A stretch of DNA of 64,000 nt from Siphonodentalium dalli (taxonomy: Eukaryota > Mollusca > Scaphopoda > Gadilida > Siphonodentaliidae): positions 54,605,849 to 54,669,848 of the forward strand of contig CP136062.1 in the NCBI GenBank assembly GCA_032622095.1. The letters run 5' to 3'. Below, in pieces: positions 48,641 through 61,858 of this stretch (the first letter of the stretch is position 1; each line of letters begins with the position of its first letter). Under the pieces are notes generated by a model. It made no database searches. It saw only the letters and a list, made by a program, of their open reading frames with translations, and was not told the DNA's origin. Both the position numbers and the translations under genes were made by a program.

Positions 48641-51059
48641 TGTGCGCAAATCAGAAGTACAATTATTGTGGATATGTGCGTTTACTGCGCTGTATTTCCG
48701 TGTCAAATGTCGTATGTTTTCTGGACCGGTATTCCGGTCTACCAGGATATAGTAATATAAGGTTCGGACCGGTATTCCGGTCTCCCTGGTTCAAAGGATT
48801 AAGAGTATTACCGCATTCTCGAGGGTGTTCTTCAAACGCAAAGAGATTTGAACGCTCTACTGATATCGACCAACACCAGGGAATATACAAAGCAGAAACG
48901 CCTGCTTTTATTATAGATCTTTATAGAAACCTCATAAAATATATATCGCTATACTGCCTCACTCCCATTACTGGTCATTACCAGCGGGCTATACAATATA
49001 TAAAACATGTAGTATCCCAGAGACGAATTTTTATAACCTATATAACACAATAAAATTATCGAGATGACAGTCACGCTGTCATAATGATTTCGGATGAAAC
49101 ACCAGCATGAATATATGGAACTGACTTTCGAGTTGGTTTGGGATACTATTGAATACATCACAACCAATCATATTCTGCGATGCAAATCGCACTGGAAACG
49201 TAGCCAGATGTAACAGCCATTGCCAGCGTTTTCAGCGGAAATATGGATCACCAATGGACATTCGTTTAGGATTGTCTTTTATGCTCTGTTGGAGTTCTGA
49301 CTTGTAGGTAAGATAACCCGTTATCTCTATATATGTATCTTACATGGGTCTGTGAATATTATTTGTTATTTGTATTATATATTACAAGAATGGCCATGCG
49401 CAGGTCACCATTTGTAAAAATCTCACCAAGTCTGGGGCAATTGCCTCAAAAGAATCTTTTTTTCAAAATATTAAGCCAGTTGACAAGTTTTATACTTTCC
49501 TTGAACAGAGGAATTCCAATGAGTCGCAATTCTATACACAATCAATTAACTGAGTGTACTAAATTCGATTCGAGCCGAGCTTTAGTGAGATACATTTAAC
49601 ATAATCACATTTAGCAAGGAAAAACGATCTCGAAACAGCTGGGGTTAAAAAATAATATTGATTTCCTTATCAAAGAGGAAGTAAAAACACCTTCAAGAAG
49701 AAAAAAACAGTTCCATTTTAAATGTGTCTTTTCATGTTGACAAAATTGTTCAACCGCCCATTTCACCGATGTTTATCTCACAGTCAACATTTATTTATAT
49801 AACCCAACACCAATCGAATATCATAATTATATTCTTATTAAGATAATAATAAAGTCCCGCATTGACATCGACATAATTGCGCTAAGCTTTACGTCACTAT
49901 GCGTGCCGATAATACATGTGTGTCTTACTAAAAATTATGAGGCCGGGTTTAGGGGCTAATTGTGTGATAAACATCAAATTATTCAGCACTAATAACAGTG
50001 GAATATAATTGTGCGAAAATAACCCGAAAAAATTCCCAACTCAATCGACAATCGACCTATTTTTCAAAATAGGCAGAGGTTTTAACACATTAACCATGCA
50101 ATAAATTTCGCGATATGGTTTAAAACTGAATGACTTCACCCAACGGATGAATGGAGTAAGCGCAACAAAATGATTCGGTTTATAATTCGAGTAAAGTAGA
50201 ACGCATTAGAGGGAAATAACACATTTTGTTCATTGTACGCTAACCAAAAACGCGATGGCAAACATACTACGTCTCCCATTTTGAATGTTTATCGCGCAGA
50301 AACACAAATCAGATTGCTAGTAATTATACAGTTGTCTTAAAATATGACACTCATATATATCGTGTGGAATTTCTATCTATGATATGGAGAACAAAGAAAG
50401 GGAGGCACCCAAGTGGATATTGGTCGTATGTTGAGGTTATCTTTTATGATTAAAATACCTATTTCTGTGATGTATCTGCACCCAACAGTGTCGCGAACTC
50501 GAAATACACATATTATAATAACCTGTGGTCCTTCAATGTTGCCATAGCAACCTACATTTTGAGCAAAATGGGTTGGTCTTTTGTTCTTTCTGTTTGATTT
50601 TAAGTCTTGTTTTTGTTTATGTCCTTGTTTTCTTTTCTGCTTGCGTTTATTTGCATGTTCTGGTTTAGCTATTCAAAGTAATATAAGGAGTCTTCAGTCC
50701 TAAACGATTTATATGAATGGGTAAATTCCACACCGTGAACTGCATGGCCAAACATTGAAATCAATTGATCCGCTTCGATGACTACAGTAAGACTTTAGTA
50801 TGAATTATATATGTATAATGTATATTAGTATAACATATATGCATAAGTCTGTTTGGAATGCAACACAAAGAGAACAGCTTCTAGGATAACAACGGTATAC
50901 CCACCCATTCAACAAGACCAAAGTCACAGATCGCAAATATTTTTTTTTCACCCTCCCCTTTGGATTGGAACTTTCGAACTGGTACTTCAAGCTTTTCAAC
51001 TGTTAGAAATGTCCAACCTGATACCCCACAAGGTCGGGGGGGGGTGGTGGATTTGTTTT
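48641..51059. other. No gene supported
   Basis: The 175-codon ORF at 48526-49053 has no domain and a composition like its non-coding surroundings. 49333-49599 likewise. Confidence 0.35.
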
Positions 51060-51640
51060 TACGGGCACGTATGCCGGGGTGTGTGGGTGGTCGATAGGAC
51101 CAACAATTTTTTTTTTCGCAACTCAAAAATAATTTTCCTGCAAGTCTTTTTGACTGTTTTTGCAATGAGTTTGGCTTAAAACACATCTATATGTCAATAT
51201 TAACATAAATGACAAATTTCATGATGATCAGACAAACAGTACCCCATGCTAATGGATTGAATTTTGAAATCCAAGATGGCTGCTGGCAGCCATGTTTTTT
51301 TTGACCGAATGACCCCAAAATGACTTTTTCCTATTTACATGTCAATGTTAACATCCATGACTAATATTATGTACAGAAATTCATATACATCTGTTTACAG
51401 TGAATTTCCCCCCGCAAATCTCTGTTTTAGTGTTAAAAGGGGATGGGTGTCCAAAAATGGTTGGAAAAAACTGCCGAAAACGGAAAACAATTTGGACGCG
51501 GGGGTGGGTGGGTCCCAACAAGGGTCGAAAGTAAAAATCAGCATACGTGCCTGCAATTTTTTTCCGACTCCCCCCTGCCAAGGTTGGAAGTTTTCCAACT
51601 GATGGCCATTTCAGATTAAATTTGGGCAAAAAGTAAAACA
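51060..51640. repeat. Composite repeat including copy 2 of the 4494 element
   Basis: 51060-51110 is GTATGCCGGGGTGTGTGGGT, a dispersed family. 51270-51600 is the second copy of 4494-4840. 51586-51640 is a reversed piece of the family at 13090-13700. Confidence 0.65.
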
Positions 51641-53224
51641 ATATACAACTGTTTGTCTGAAAGCAACACATTCCCCACTAAATACTGGTTGGAAAATTAA
51701 ACATCAAACAATTAGAACAATTTCAACCTATATTTTGTGTCGGGCATGAAGTTTTCTTGAACATTTTGACAGACTTGGGGGGGGGGGCTAGTAGACACCC
51801 AACCCCAACCTTTCGTATAGTTACTGTCCACGGTGTCCTTATGTTTATCCCATAGCAGAGTTTAATCCATTCAAGGCTGAACCGGTCATGACGTTAAAAT
51901 GGTAGTCTTATAAAACACTAGGTTGCATACTAATTTAACATGCATGTGATTAGCTCTCTTGGGTTTGAAACCAAAACCCGCCCACCCTTTCAAGTTTATT
52001 CGACTCAAATTACTTATTTTGTTTTATATATCACCGACATTGGATCGTTGTTATTAGCGGGAATTTATAGAAAATTGCGTACAGTACCGCTTTAACGAAA
52101 TAATCGGCATCTTAGATAGAGTTTTCTCTCATTTTGAAAACATGAACATTGGGCTACTAGAGGTTTAACGCATTCAATGCCGGCGACGAGATAACTCGTC
52201 GCCAACACGCCGCGGTTATAACGTTCTGCCAATTGAGCGAAACTCACAATTTCAATGTGGGTACACATGATTTGAAACATGCAAACTATACAAGTCATAA
52301 TTTGGATCGTAATTTCACACAATCGGTGTCAATTTGAAGCCATCGTTGCCATGGCAACACGAATGTTTTGACATATGATGACACCCTATAGTACCGGACA
52401 TGGAGTTTCAAAGCAGTTCATGGGTAGGGCCTATAATAGTAATGCCTGCTGTCAATTCGAATCTTTCCAATTTTAATAACCAATCTAAATATATAGTTAG
52501 TGTAAATAATATTGTTTTCCCCAGGAGACCTGGTACACTGATATATATTCCCACAGGAGACATGGCACTGTATGGGTTTAATGTAATGTCACACTTTTCC
52601 CTGCGCAGTTCTTGGACAAATGGAAGAAGTATGTTGCCACAACCAGCGACCAATTATCGTAAACATTGTATTTCATATGTCTTCATTCATGACATATATA
52701 ATTTACTTATGCTATACAATAATAAGGAAATCAATTTGCCAGTTAGCTAACTTAGCCAATATAAGGATGCATGGTTGTGTGGTAGCGCTATATTTTAATG
52801 AGTATGATTTTGATATCCTACTTAGTATTTATGAATAGATATTTTAAATATGTAAACTATTTTCGCAGAACACACGAGGCACGTTGGAGGGCACGTCACA
52901 GAGCGATAGCGCCGTATAGTGTTTCACATATGAGCCAGGGACGAGTCTACATCGCCACAAAACAGTTCTGCCCTTGCGCCAGATTGGCCAGAATCTTGGC
53001 AATTCTGGCATCGCGCCAAATTCTGACCTCGCGCCAGATTGTGACGTCAGCAGGCGGGTAATAGAAAACTATAGACCGGGCTCGCTCGCCGGGCAATCAT
53101 AGTCAAATATGCTATCTGATACTTGATGGCTCTTCATCCAATCAAAAGTTAGCACGACCCTCTGTGAACTTAAGATATACAATAGTTCTCGCTATTCCAC
53201 ACCAAGGCAGGCAATATGTGACCC
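51641..53224. other. No gene supported
   Basis: A run of nine or ten G sits near 51779. CGCCAGATT/CGCCAAATT words repeat at 52977-53040. Confidence 0.35.
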
Positions 53225-53572
53225 GCCATATCAAATCCAGTCGTAAGTCGGGATTTTTTTTACCCTGTGCCAATGCATTCTCTTATATATGCGAAGCGAC
53301 CTAAGAGAATGCATTGGCCTAACAATTTTTTATCATGTTTTTAAAATAAATGTTTCTTACAATTTTTAGGACATAAAATAAAAAACATCAATTACCCTGC
53401 AGGGAGCCTCACACATATATAGAAGCATGTAGAAGAGTGTCGTTTGCTCATGTTTGCCTGGGGCTCTGTATGGGTGAAATTATAAAATTGTTAAAGAATA
53501 CAAGAAAAAATTATTAAAATTGTAATTTGTTTTTAGGCCAATGCATTCTCTTATATATGTGAGGCGACCTAT
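53225..53572 (+). mobile_element. Palindrome-ended element, copy G/H
   Basis: The flank CCGCCATATCAAATCCAG leads to CCCTGTG and a palindrome with a shortened centre (53269-53318). The internal spacer (TACCCTGCAGGGAGCC, GTTTGCCTGGGGCTCTGTAT) follows, then a second palindrome cut at about 53572. The spacer lies in the opposite orientation to that of copy E although the flanks agree. Confidence 0.8.
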
Positions 53573-54224
53573 AACTTGTATATAGTAATTTCCGTGACAT
53601 AAAACACCCAATAGTGTACATGTAGTTTTACATTTTTCAAAGCACCAGCACCAAAACGTATTTATATGCGTCGACTAGACCCCGAAGCCGCCATCGCACG
53701 CCGCCGCCGCCGCCAGCCATATTGGTCACAAGCCGCCGCGCCAGCCATATATTATCTCTACGCCAGCCACATAAAAAAATCTCCGCCGCCGGAATTATCA
53801 AATGGCTGAGCCGCAGGCATGGGCTTATATGTCAAGCACAACTTCACTGCGAAAGCAAATACCCAGCCTTATTCTCCCGCCAATGTTATAGGACACGAAC
53901 GCATTTCAGACTAGGGAAAACCCACATTTATACATGCCATAGGTATTATATATTTTTAAATTTGTAAATATAATTGAACTAGTATACGCCAATCGCGAGC
54001 CAGAATGTTTTAAACTCGTATTCGAGATTGGGTGTAAAAACCAAAGGGACGTAATTCTACTTATTTAGTTCCTTCTAACCTTGAATACGGATCTCGGAAA
54101 CACACATGGTGGTGATAACCAATTTTCATTATACGCTCAACAGTGAATTATAGAAAAAAAACGCGTTTAGATAAATATAGGTATCACCCAGAAGGGGATA
54201 TAGAAGAATATACTTTCACACTTG
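53573..54224. other. GCC-rich patch at 53690-53800; no gene seen
   Basis: CGCCGCCGCCGCCGCCAGCC and CGCCAGCCA words repeat at 53698-53770. The ORF at 53722-53967 begins in it and is not supported. Confidence 0.4.
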
Positions 54225-54565
54225 TAATGATTATTGTTTAAAGTATAAACCATGTAATGTCTTCACCAAATGAATACTGTCATGTTAGCTATGTGAAAAG
54301 TAACATTTTTTAAGGACGACCAGCTGGGCGCAGCCCAGCCGCGCATATGTTGCGCAGCAACATATGCGCATGTCGTCCTTATACTAAGTTCGCTTTCGAA
54401 CATGTTGAATTAGGGGCGCCGCCATTTTGAATTTGAGGGGCCGCCATCTTGAAACGTCATTGCAATTAAATTAAAACTACAAAATGTAACTTTTCATATA
54501 GCCAACATAACATTATTCATTGCGTTAAGGCATTACATGGTTTATTTTTTGAACAATAATCATGA
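54225..54565. repeat. Foldback repeat
   Basis: The arms 54225-54309 and 54480-54565 are reverse complements (GTAACATTTTT, CATTACATGGTTTAT, GAACAATAATCAT). The centre holds AAGGACGAC...GTCGTCCTT around a CATATGTTGCGCAGCAACAT hairpin, then a block (AAGTTCGCTTTCGAACATG, CCGCCATCTTGAAACGTCAT) found inverted at 61530-61625. Confidence 0.75.
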
Positions 54566-55899
54566 CTTAAATCATAAATATTGTCGACCGGACTCGGGTT
54601 GCTATGCCATTCGGGAAATGTCGGAAATTTACGTAAAACTTCAAATTTTCCTTAGCCACCTCACGAAAACAACATAGGCCTAATTCATATCGTAAATATC
54701 TTGAATGTTTATCATATAACTAAATAAACTTTTCTTTAGTTTAGTAAATTAGTAGAAGCATGTTCTGTAAACTGTTAGATTACGTCATATGTTGTATCCA
54801 AAGCGACGTCATATTGGCACGCGCATTTTCCCGCGAAAGTTATTGACGTTTCGACAGCGACGCGACATAGCACACAAAGCAGGCATAATGTTGGCATGGT
54901 TCGCATTAGGTTTGGTTGGGTTGACGTTGTTTCATAGTGCATGGCTCCGAGTCCGCGCTGGTATAAATGTAGCTCCATGCAATTGTAGGGCCATTCTCAG
55001 GTAACCGGGACCAAAGCAACAAAATAAAATCGAAAAATTAATTTTCGTAAACAGTTGTCAACATTATTTATTTGTGAAGTTGGGTATCCATTGTACATTT
55101 AACAGAAGTGGTTAACATATCTATGATATATTCCTATAAAATATGACTCCATGAAGATGGTACCCGCATTTTCAGTGTGCGACAGATACGTTACCACAGC
55201 ATCATTCTAGATAACATCGGTTTTTCTATCTAAGAGGATTTCTGCTATGCACAATAAGATGTAATGCTCATATCAGTCCACAAGTTGCATATATTGACTG
55301 AAAAATCATATCTGGTATGGAATACTTTTTATTTATGGACCATATATACACGAATTCTACGCGAATCGTGACTTATTTTCAACCATTTCAGGAAAACATA
55401 ACACACAGTTCGTGTGTCCTACATTATTATGAGCGTCGTGGACAAATGTTTCAATGTACATGTGATTCCACACACTGGGGTTTACAAGGAACCAAAATTA
55501 TCTGAAATAGCTTTATTTTTTCCCAAGATATGCGTTGGTACATCGGCCAAGTTTTAGGTAACGTATCTGTCGCTATATAACAGAAAATTATATTTTCTCA
55601 TTTTCAAAACTGGCATTGTACTACATGAATATGCCACAGTATGTTTGCTTCCTTTGGTACATATTTGTAACAAAATAGCTTGTATTGGATGCAAAAGCAA
55701 ACAGATAGATCAATATATTATATACATGCATGCACTCTATATTTAAATCTTCACTGCTATATTGAATATTGAATAGTTTGTAAAAAGTCTGATTATCGAC
55801 TTAATAGTAGGTATCCAAATAGTTATAGGCCTGTATTGAACAACATAATAAATATTTCTAAATACCGGTATTTAAAAAGGTCCGTCCGCGGGACACCCA
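54566..55899. other. No gene supported; holds two exact 16-mer copies
   Basis: GGTAACGTATCTGTCG occurs at 55557-55572, and its complement at 55180-55195. 54985-55020 (GGGCCATTCTCAGGTAACCG) resembles 60939-60975 in reverse. The ORF at 54789-55004 has no domain. Confidence 0.5.
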
Positions 55900-56895
55900 C
55901 CTAATGGAGTAGATTAGTAAAAGAATTGTTCACTTCGTGACTAAAGCATGAAATTTTGACATACCAATTGATATTAGATATGGAGCCACGCTGAAATTTC
56001 ACTTTAACCCCTCTTTTAAATTTAAAGAGCGTTTCGTGGTTATATAATTTAATAAATGTCACAATTAATCTTACCATGGAATCTGCGCTTGAAATTAGGC
56101 ATATACAGTAAGAATGACTCAGCGCGATATTATGGCACATTTTTAGGGCGAAATTGGAACTCCCCGTTCAAGATGACTGTCAAAATGGCAGCCGTAAGTG
56201 GAACATTTGACGTTTTTTCACTGATATCTTTCAGACCAGTTTCTTCTGAATTGAACTGGTTCGGAAATGTGACTTTATTTTGTATTGTTCATGTTAATTG
56301 GTCACTGGCGCAATGAAATATGACATTCGTTGGATCCCAGCGGCCAGCCCCTTCCGATCCCTCAATAATTTGATTTTACAGAACGCGGTATGAAATTTCA
56401 CCAAAAATTGCCATTGGGATTCTAGTCATATTTCAACAAGAAATGAGCAGAACTGTGCAAAATAAGTGAGGCTTACCATTACTTATGAAAATTTCAACTC
56501 AATGGAACCAAAATTGTCACTTTGGCTAACAATGGCTGTCAAATGACGGCTAAAATATGGAAAATGGTAAATATTGTCCCGTCGAGCCACGCAATCGCTT
56601 GAATGTTGTGGATGATGAATAAAATAGGCTGTTCTGTCATATATACATTGAATACTAACATTTATGATGCATCTTGGATAAGTATTACTATTACATTACC
56701 AAAATTATTGAAATTTTCTCTCGAAATCGGGAAAACAAAAACTTTTCAGGTTTGCACCATTTTTTCAAATAAAATGGAACTATCTTTTGTGTTTATTGTT
56801 TTGATCCGTCTTAAATGCGTAACACTGAAGTGTTTTTAGAAAAATATACTCAAGCTGGCTTTCAAAATGTCCACGAAATTTGGTAGAAAATTTGA
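55900..56895 (+). repeat. Left arm of a 1-kb inverted-repeat pair
   Basis: Mirrored by 58895-59965 over its whole length: GCTGAAATTTCACTTTAACC, AAGAGCGTTTCGTG, GATTTTACAGAACGCGGTAT, TCAACAAGAAATG, AAATGGAACTATCTTT. It belongs to the same broad family as 30984-31700. CCATTTTGGCAGCC-like words recur in all four arms. Confidence 0.8.
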
Positions 56896-57194
56896 ACTCT
56901 GAACTCTGAAACTGAACTGGCATAATTATGTGGCTACTCAGGCCCAATAACATGTGCAATCATTATAGGTAAGTGGATGTCAGACCAGGTAACACGTCTA
57001 TCAGGATAGGTGTCTCAATACCTATTACTCTAGAATGACAGAGAAATAGCCAACTTAAAACACTGGCGGGTGGACCAGGTGACTTTTTAGAAAGTCAAAC
57101 AAAGAGATGAGTAAAAAACTGCTTAATAACATCAAATTCTGAGTCCTTGGCATCAAGATTGATTTACTAATGTCAGGAAAACAGATTCCTCCAT
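56896..57194. other. Spacer between arm and minisatellite; nothing recognised
   Basis: No ORF or repeat is evident. Confidence 0.35.
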
Positions 57195-58710
57195 TGTGCA
57201 TATAAAAGGCCACCAAGATGAAGAACTCTCTGAAATTACATCCCAATCGATTAACATATGCTTATTATTATGGAAAGTGATAGCCACCAAAGGTCCAACT
57301 GCACTACTCTCCCCTGACCATACAATCATATTATATATACATAAACACCACACAAATGACCATGCAGCCACTCGCTTTATACACACACACCTCACCCACG
57401 ACCATACAAGGACACTTGGGTTTACCCGTAAACCACACACATGACTATACAGCCATGAGTCAACCATTCAGGTACACCAGATATACTCCTACACTTCACT
57501 CATGACTATACAGTCGTTCAATCGTGATCATACAATCACTTGTATACATATTCACCTCATCATTGGCTATACAATAACTCCCTGTATATATATTTGCCAC
57601 ATTTATGGCCATATATCCACTCTCGGTATGCATCGCCAATGGTCATACAGCCCTTGTATATATACAAATGCCCCGCACACATGGCCATTCACACACTCCA
57701 GGCTTGAATATACTCCCCACTCAAGACAATTCAGCACTCGTAGCATACCCATACACAACATTTGTGGTCATACAATCACTCCTTGTTTACCAACTTCACC
57801 TCACCATTGGCCATACGATCACTCCCTGTGTACATATTGACCACACCCATATAGCCAATAAATATATACAATGTACACACACACACACACCCCACCAATG
57901 CCTATCATAGAATCACTCCAGGTATACATCGACACCTCACCATTGACCCTACATACCTTCTAGATATAGCAATACCGCGCATAGTACCTCACCATTGGCC
58001 ATACAGTCACTCCTGTATACATTTTCTTCGCACCCATGACCATATATCCACTCAAGATATACATATACACCCCACTCATGACCATAAGGTCAATCCATGT
58101 ATACATATACACCTCACCAATGAATATACCAATATCACGCACGACCATTCGTACACTCCAGATTTACATATATACATCGCCCATGACAATTCAGCCACTC
58201 GATGTATACTCAATCACCCCATTCATGGTCATACAGCTATTCTCTGTATACATATACACCCACCAATGATAATACAGCCACGGCAGAGATGATTATACAT
58301 CACATATACAACCATGACCACAAGGACACTCCATGTATACTCCAGGTATGCATATACACTTCAACAATCATTACCGTACTGTCATTCCATGTACACCTAT
58401 ACACATTGCACATAAGCATATGTAAAATCACTGCCCATTTAGTCATACACCTACAGTCCCACACGTGATCATACAGCCATCATATGTATAAATATACACC
58501 CTTCATTGACAATAGTCACTCATGTATATCCCATGTATATCCCACACATGACCATACAGTCACTCTATATATACATAAACAACACACAGATGAATATACT
58601 GCTACTATCAGTGTACACATAAACCACTTCAATAACCATACAAATAGTCCTTGTATAGCTATTCACCTCACACATGACCATACAGTCACCCCTTGTATAC
58701 CTATATAGTA
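57195..58710. repeat. 1.5-kb degenerate minisatellite, unit of about 50-65 bp
   Basis: About 25 irregular units are built from CACCTCACCCATGACCATAC, AGTCACTCC and ATGTATACATATACAC. A (CA)n run sits at 57874-57890. ORFs in several frames (for example 57502-57840) come from the CA-rich units, rich in His, Thr and Ile, and are not genes. Confidence 0.85.
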
Positions 58711-58894
58711 GCAAAATTCCATATTACAGTGCATCATTTAAAATGAATTTGTCATGCCCCAGAAGGTACAGGGACAACGAGAATGAAACATGTAGTAGTC
58801 AGTAGATTAAGAAACATGGCTAATCACTAAGTGATACAATTTTTTTGCTAACTCTTTGGAACAGAGAATACTGCTCTGGATATATGTAAAAAAT

Positions 58895-59965
58895 ACTCTT
58901 TTTTTTATCAAATGTGGTTGCCATTTTGGAAGCCATCTTGAGTAATTTTGTATAAAAACGCATTAGTGTGACGCATTTATTAAGACATATCAAGAACAAT
59001 AAACATCTTTTATACCAAAGATAGTTCCATTTACTTGAATAAATGTCCAAACCAGAATAGTAATTTTTTGCCGATATTGATTTGTGTCAAACTTGTGATA
59101 AAAAATCCAATAATTCTCGTAATGTCAGTGGTTACATTAGTAACACTTAACCAATGTGCATCAGAAATGTTAACATAAGACAGCATAGCCAATTGTATTT
59201 GCCAATCACAACTTGTAAGCGATTACATGGCATGATGGGGAAATATTTACCATTTTCCAGGTTTTGGCTGCCATTTTGGCAGCCATTTTCAGACAAAGTG
59301 ACTAATTTTGTTCCATTGAGTTCAAATATTCATAAGTAATTGTATGCCTCGCTTAGTTCGCACAGTTCTGTCAATTTCTTGTTAAAATATGACCAGAATC
59401 CTAACGGTGATTTTTCGTGAAATTTCATACCGAGTTCTCTATAATCGAATTATTGGGGGATTGGAAGGGACTAGGATCACACGAATGGTATATTTCATTG
59501 CTCTAATGATAACTTAACACGCACAATACCAAATAAAGTCACATTTCCGAACCAGTTCCATAAAGCAAAACCTGATCTAGAAGATATTTAGTGAAAAAAC
59601 GTCAAATTTACTCTTTCAGCTGCCATTTTGATGGCCATCTTGGACGGGGAGTTCCAATTTTACCCTAAAAATGTGGCATTATATCTGTCAGAGTCATACT
59701 TACTGAATATGCCTAATTTTAAATCGCATATTTCATGGTAAGATTAATTGCGACATTTAATAAATTATATAATCACGAAACGCTCTTTAAATAAGGAAAA
59801 CCCATTAAAAGGGGGGTTAAAGTGAAATTTCAGCGTGGCGCCATATCTAATATAAATACGTATGTGAATATATACATGTGTGCAAAGTTTCATGCTTTAG
59901 TCACAATTTGAACAATTGCCTTGAAAATTTGACTTAATCTACTCCACTAACTCTATTGGGCCTAC
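58895..59965 (-). repeat. Right arm of the 1-kb inverted-repeat pair
   Basis: Reverse complement of 55900-56895 by eye, with small indels. Together with the minisatellite in the centre it gives a structure symmetrical about 57.9 kb. Confidence 0.8.
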
Positions 59966-60003
59966 GAACAAGTGTCTGCAAATTTTTGTCCGACCCCACC
60001 CCG

Positions 60004-60017
60004 CCCCCCCCCCCCCC
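60004..60017. repeat. Poly-C tract
   Basis: Fourteen C in a row just outside the right arm; likely length-variable. Confidence 0.9.
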
Positions 60018-60189
60018 TCAGGGCCTACGCAATTTTTAAAGACCACGTAGGCCTAATTGTATATTTCTGTGGCATTATATACCCTAAGGACCTATAATAA
60101 TAACAATAGAACATTTAACTGTGTCAATTAAAACAATCCTAACAGTCATATTGATGTTTTCTTCGGCTTACGAACACGATTGCATAATC

Positions 60190-60579
60190 GGTAACGTATC
60201 TGTCGCGGTAACGTATCTGTCGAATCGAAACGTTTTTAGCATCTGTGGCTATTGGTGAATACTAAAAGCTTCCAAACTATATTGTTAAATGATCCCAGCC
60301 GAACCTGTTATATGATAGAAAATACCAATCGGCAAGGTTTAAGACGTTTATTGAGATATGGCACTAAATGTTGGTAACGTATCTGTCGAAAAGTAACGTA
60401 CCACTCCGTGGGCCGAGGCTATGTATCGCTAGCATTTCTTGCACAAATTGTCGAGCAAGTTTTCGATATTACATACTCAAAGACATCCATGGGACGGATG
60501 TATGGACACAACTTGCAAACCTGATACACATTTTACTTATTGACAAGGCGCAACTTTTGACTTGGTAACGTATCTGTCG
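60190..60579 (+). repeat. Cluster of four exact 16-mers
   Basis: GGTAACGTATCTGTCG occurs at 60190-60205, 60207-60222, 60373-60388 and 60564-60579, all on this strand, with partial copies near 60391 and, inverted, near 60670. Two more exact copies lie at 55180 (inverted) and 55557. The sequences between copies are unrelated, so these are not remnants of a long tandem unit. Role unknown; a protein-binding site is possible. Confidence 0.75.
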
Positions 60580-61462
60580 CGACGATTTGCGACAACAACA
60601 TATCGTGGTGTAAAATATACCGTTCCTGCTAAATTTATGCCACCAACTACGTTCTAACATTGTCACGACTACAGATACGTCGACAAACCCAATACAAGTC
60701 CAATGTAGCCATTTTTATGAGTTGTAGGATTAAATAAATTATTCCAACCGAGCTTGCGACAGGCTCTTTTGGTTGGATATGGGGTATATATCGCTACAGG
60801 GTGTCAAAATTATCATGGCGTTGTATCCACATTGTTTAAAATAAATCACAACTGGTTCGTTTCAACCGGAGAGGAACATTTTTGAACACGAAAATGGTAG
60901 TTTTTATGTTGAAAGTGGTGTGCGACAGGTAAAACCCGTATTGGTCCCTGTTATCTGAGAATGGCTCTGTAATCTAACTGATCAAATCCCAACCTATAAA
61001 ATCACTATAGAATCTATACAGGTACTGAGGTAGGCCTACAAACAAATCATGTTCTTGGAAATTGAATGTTCTTCCTTACTTATATTCTAATGATTTGGGT
61101 TGTGATTTGAAACAAACCAACAACCCAAATTATGAGGGGGTAAACCCAAGTTCTCACTCATAATAACCCCAATTTCCAACCAAGGCCAAGGGTTGTGGAG
61201 GCGAGTACAACTAATATTTCATCCAAATTGAGAATGGGCATATGTGCCAGTCAAACAAAATGGCACCGGGGAGCCACGATCGAAAGGCTGGAAGATACAT
61301 GTATGAGTACAATATGATAATTATGAGGTACAGACCAAACACCATACCACAGGCAACCAACTTCGTGTGCGTAATTGGTTATAAGAAATATTTATAGTTA
61401 ATTAAATCTTGACGTTCATATAAGTCAACACATATTAGTCTGAGTAGTGCAGGTCGTGACTG
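60580..61462. other. No gene seen
   Basis: 60939-60975 is a short mirror match to 54985-55020. Otherwise nothing recognised. Confidence 0.35.
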
Positions 61463-61630
61463 CACGGTCGTCCTTTTTTACATGGATTTCAATGCCATAA
61501 TTTCTTGTTTAGTTTTAATTTAATTGCAATGACGTTTCAAGATGGCGGCCCCTCAAATTCAAGATGGAGGCGCCCCTAATTCAAGATGGCGGCGCCCATG
61601 TTTGAAAGCGAACTTAGTATAAGGACGACA
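61463..61630. mobile_element. 168-bp MITE-like element
   Basis: It begins GTCGTCCTTTTTTACATGG and ends TATAAGGACGAC, giving 9-bp terminal inverted repeats. Inside are CAAGATGGCGGC and CAAGATGGAGGC words. An inverted relative lies in 54310-54480. Confidence 0.55.
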
Positions 61631-61638
61631 GTAGTAAT

Positions 61639-61858
61639 GGGGGGCACTATGGCCCAGTACCCATCAGTGGGGGGCACTATAGCCCAGTACCCATCAGTGG
61701 GGGGCACTATAGCCCAGTACCCATCAGTGGGGGGCACTATAGCCCACTACTGGGCTATAGTGCCCCCCACTGATGGGTACTGGGCTATAGTGCCCCCCAC
61801 TGATGGGTACTGGGCTATAGTGCCCCCCACTGATGGGTACTGGGCCATAGTTCCCCCC
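61639..61858. repeat. 220-bp palindrome of 30-bp tandem units
   Basis: Three and a half units (GGGGGGCACTATAGCCC + AGTACCCATCAGT) are followed, after a three-base centre near 61748, by the same number reversed. The outermost units share a private variant (ATGGCCC / GGGCCAT), so the arms mirror unit by unit. ORF 61586-61861 and its minus-strand partner are artefacts. Confidence 0.92.

Noticed and set aside
48526-49053. 175-codon ORF
   Set aside because: No domain, starts in a direct repeat, and contains duplicated non-coding words.
57196-58708. Several ORFs rich in His, Thr and Ile
   Set aside because: They come from CA-rich minisatellite units in shifting frames.
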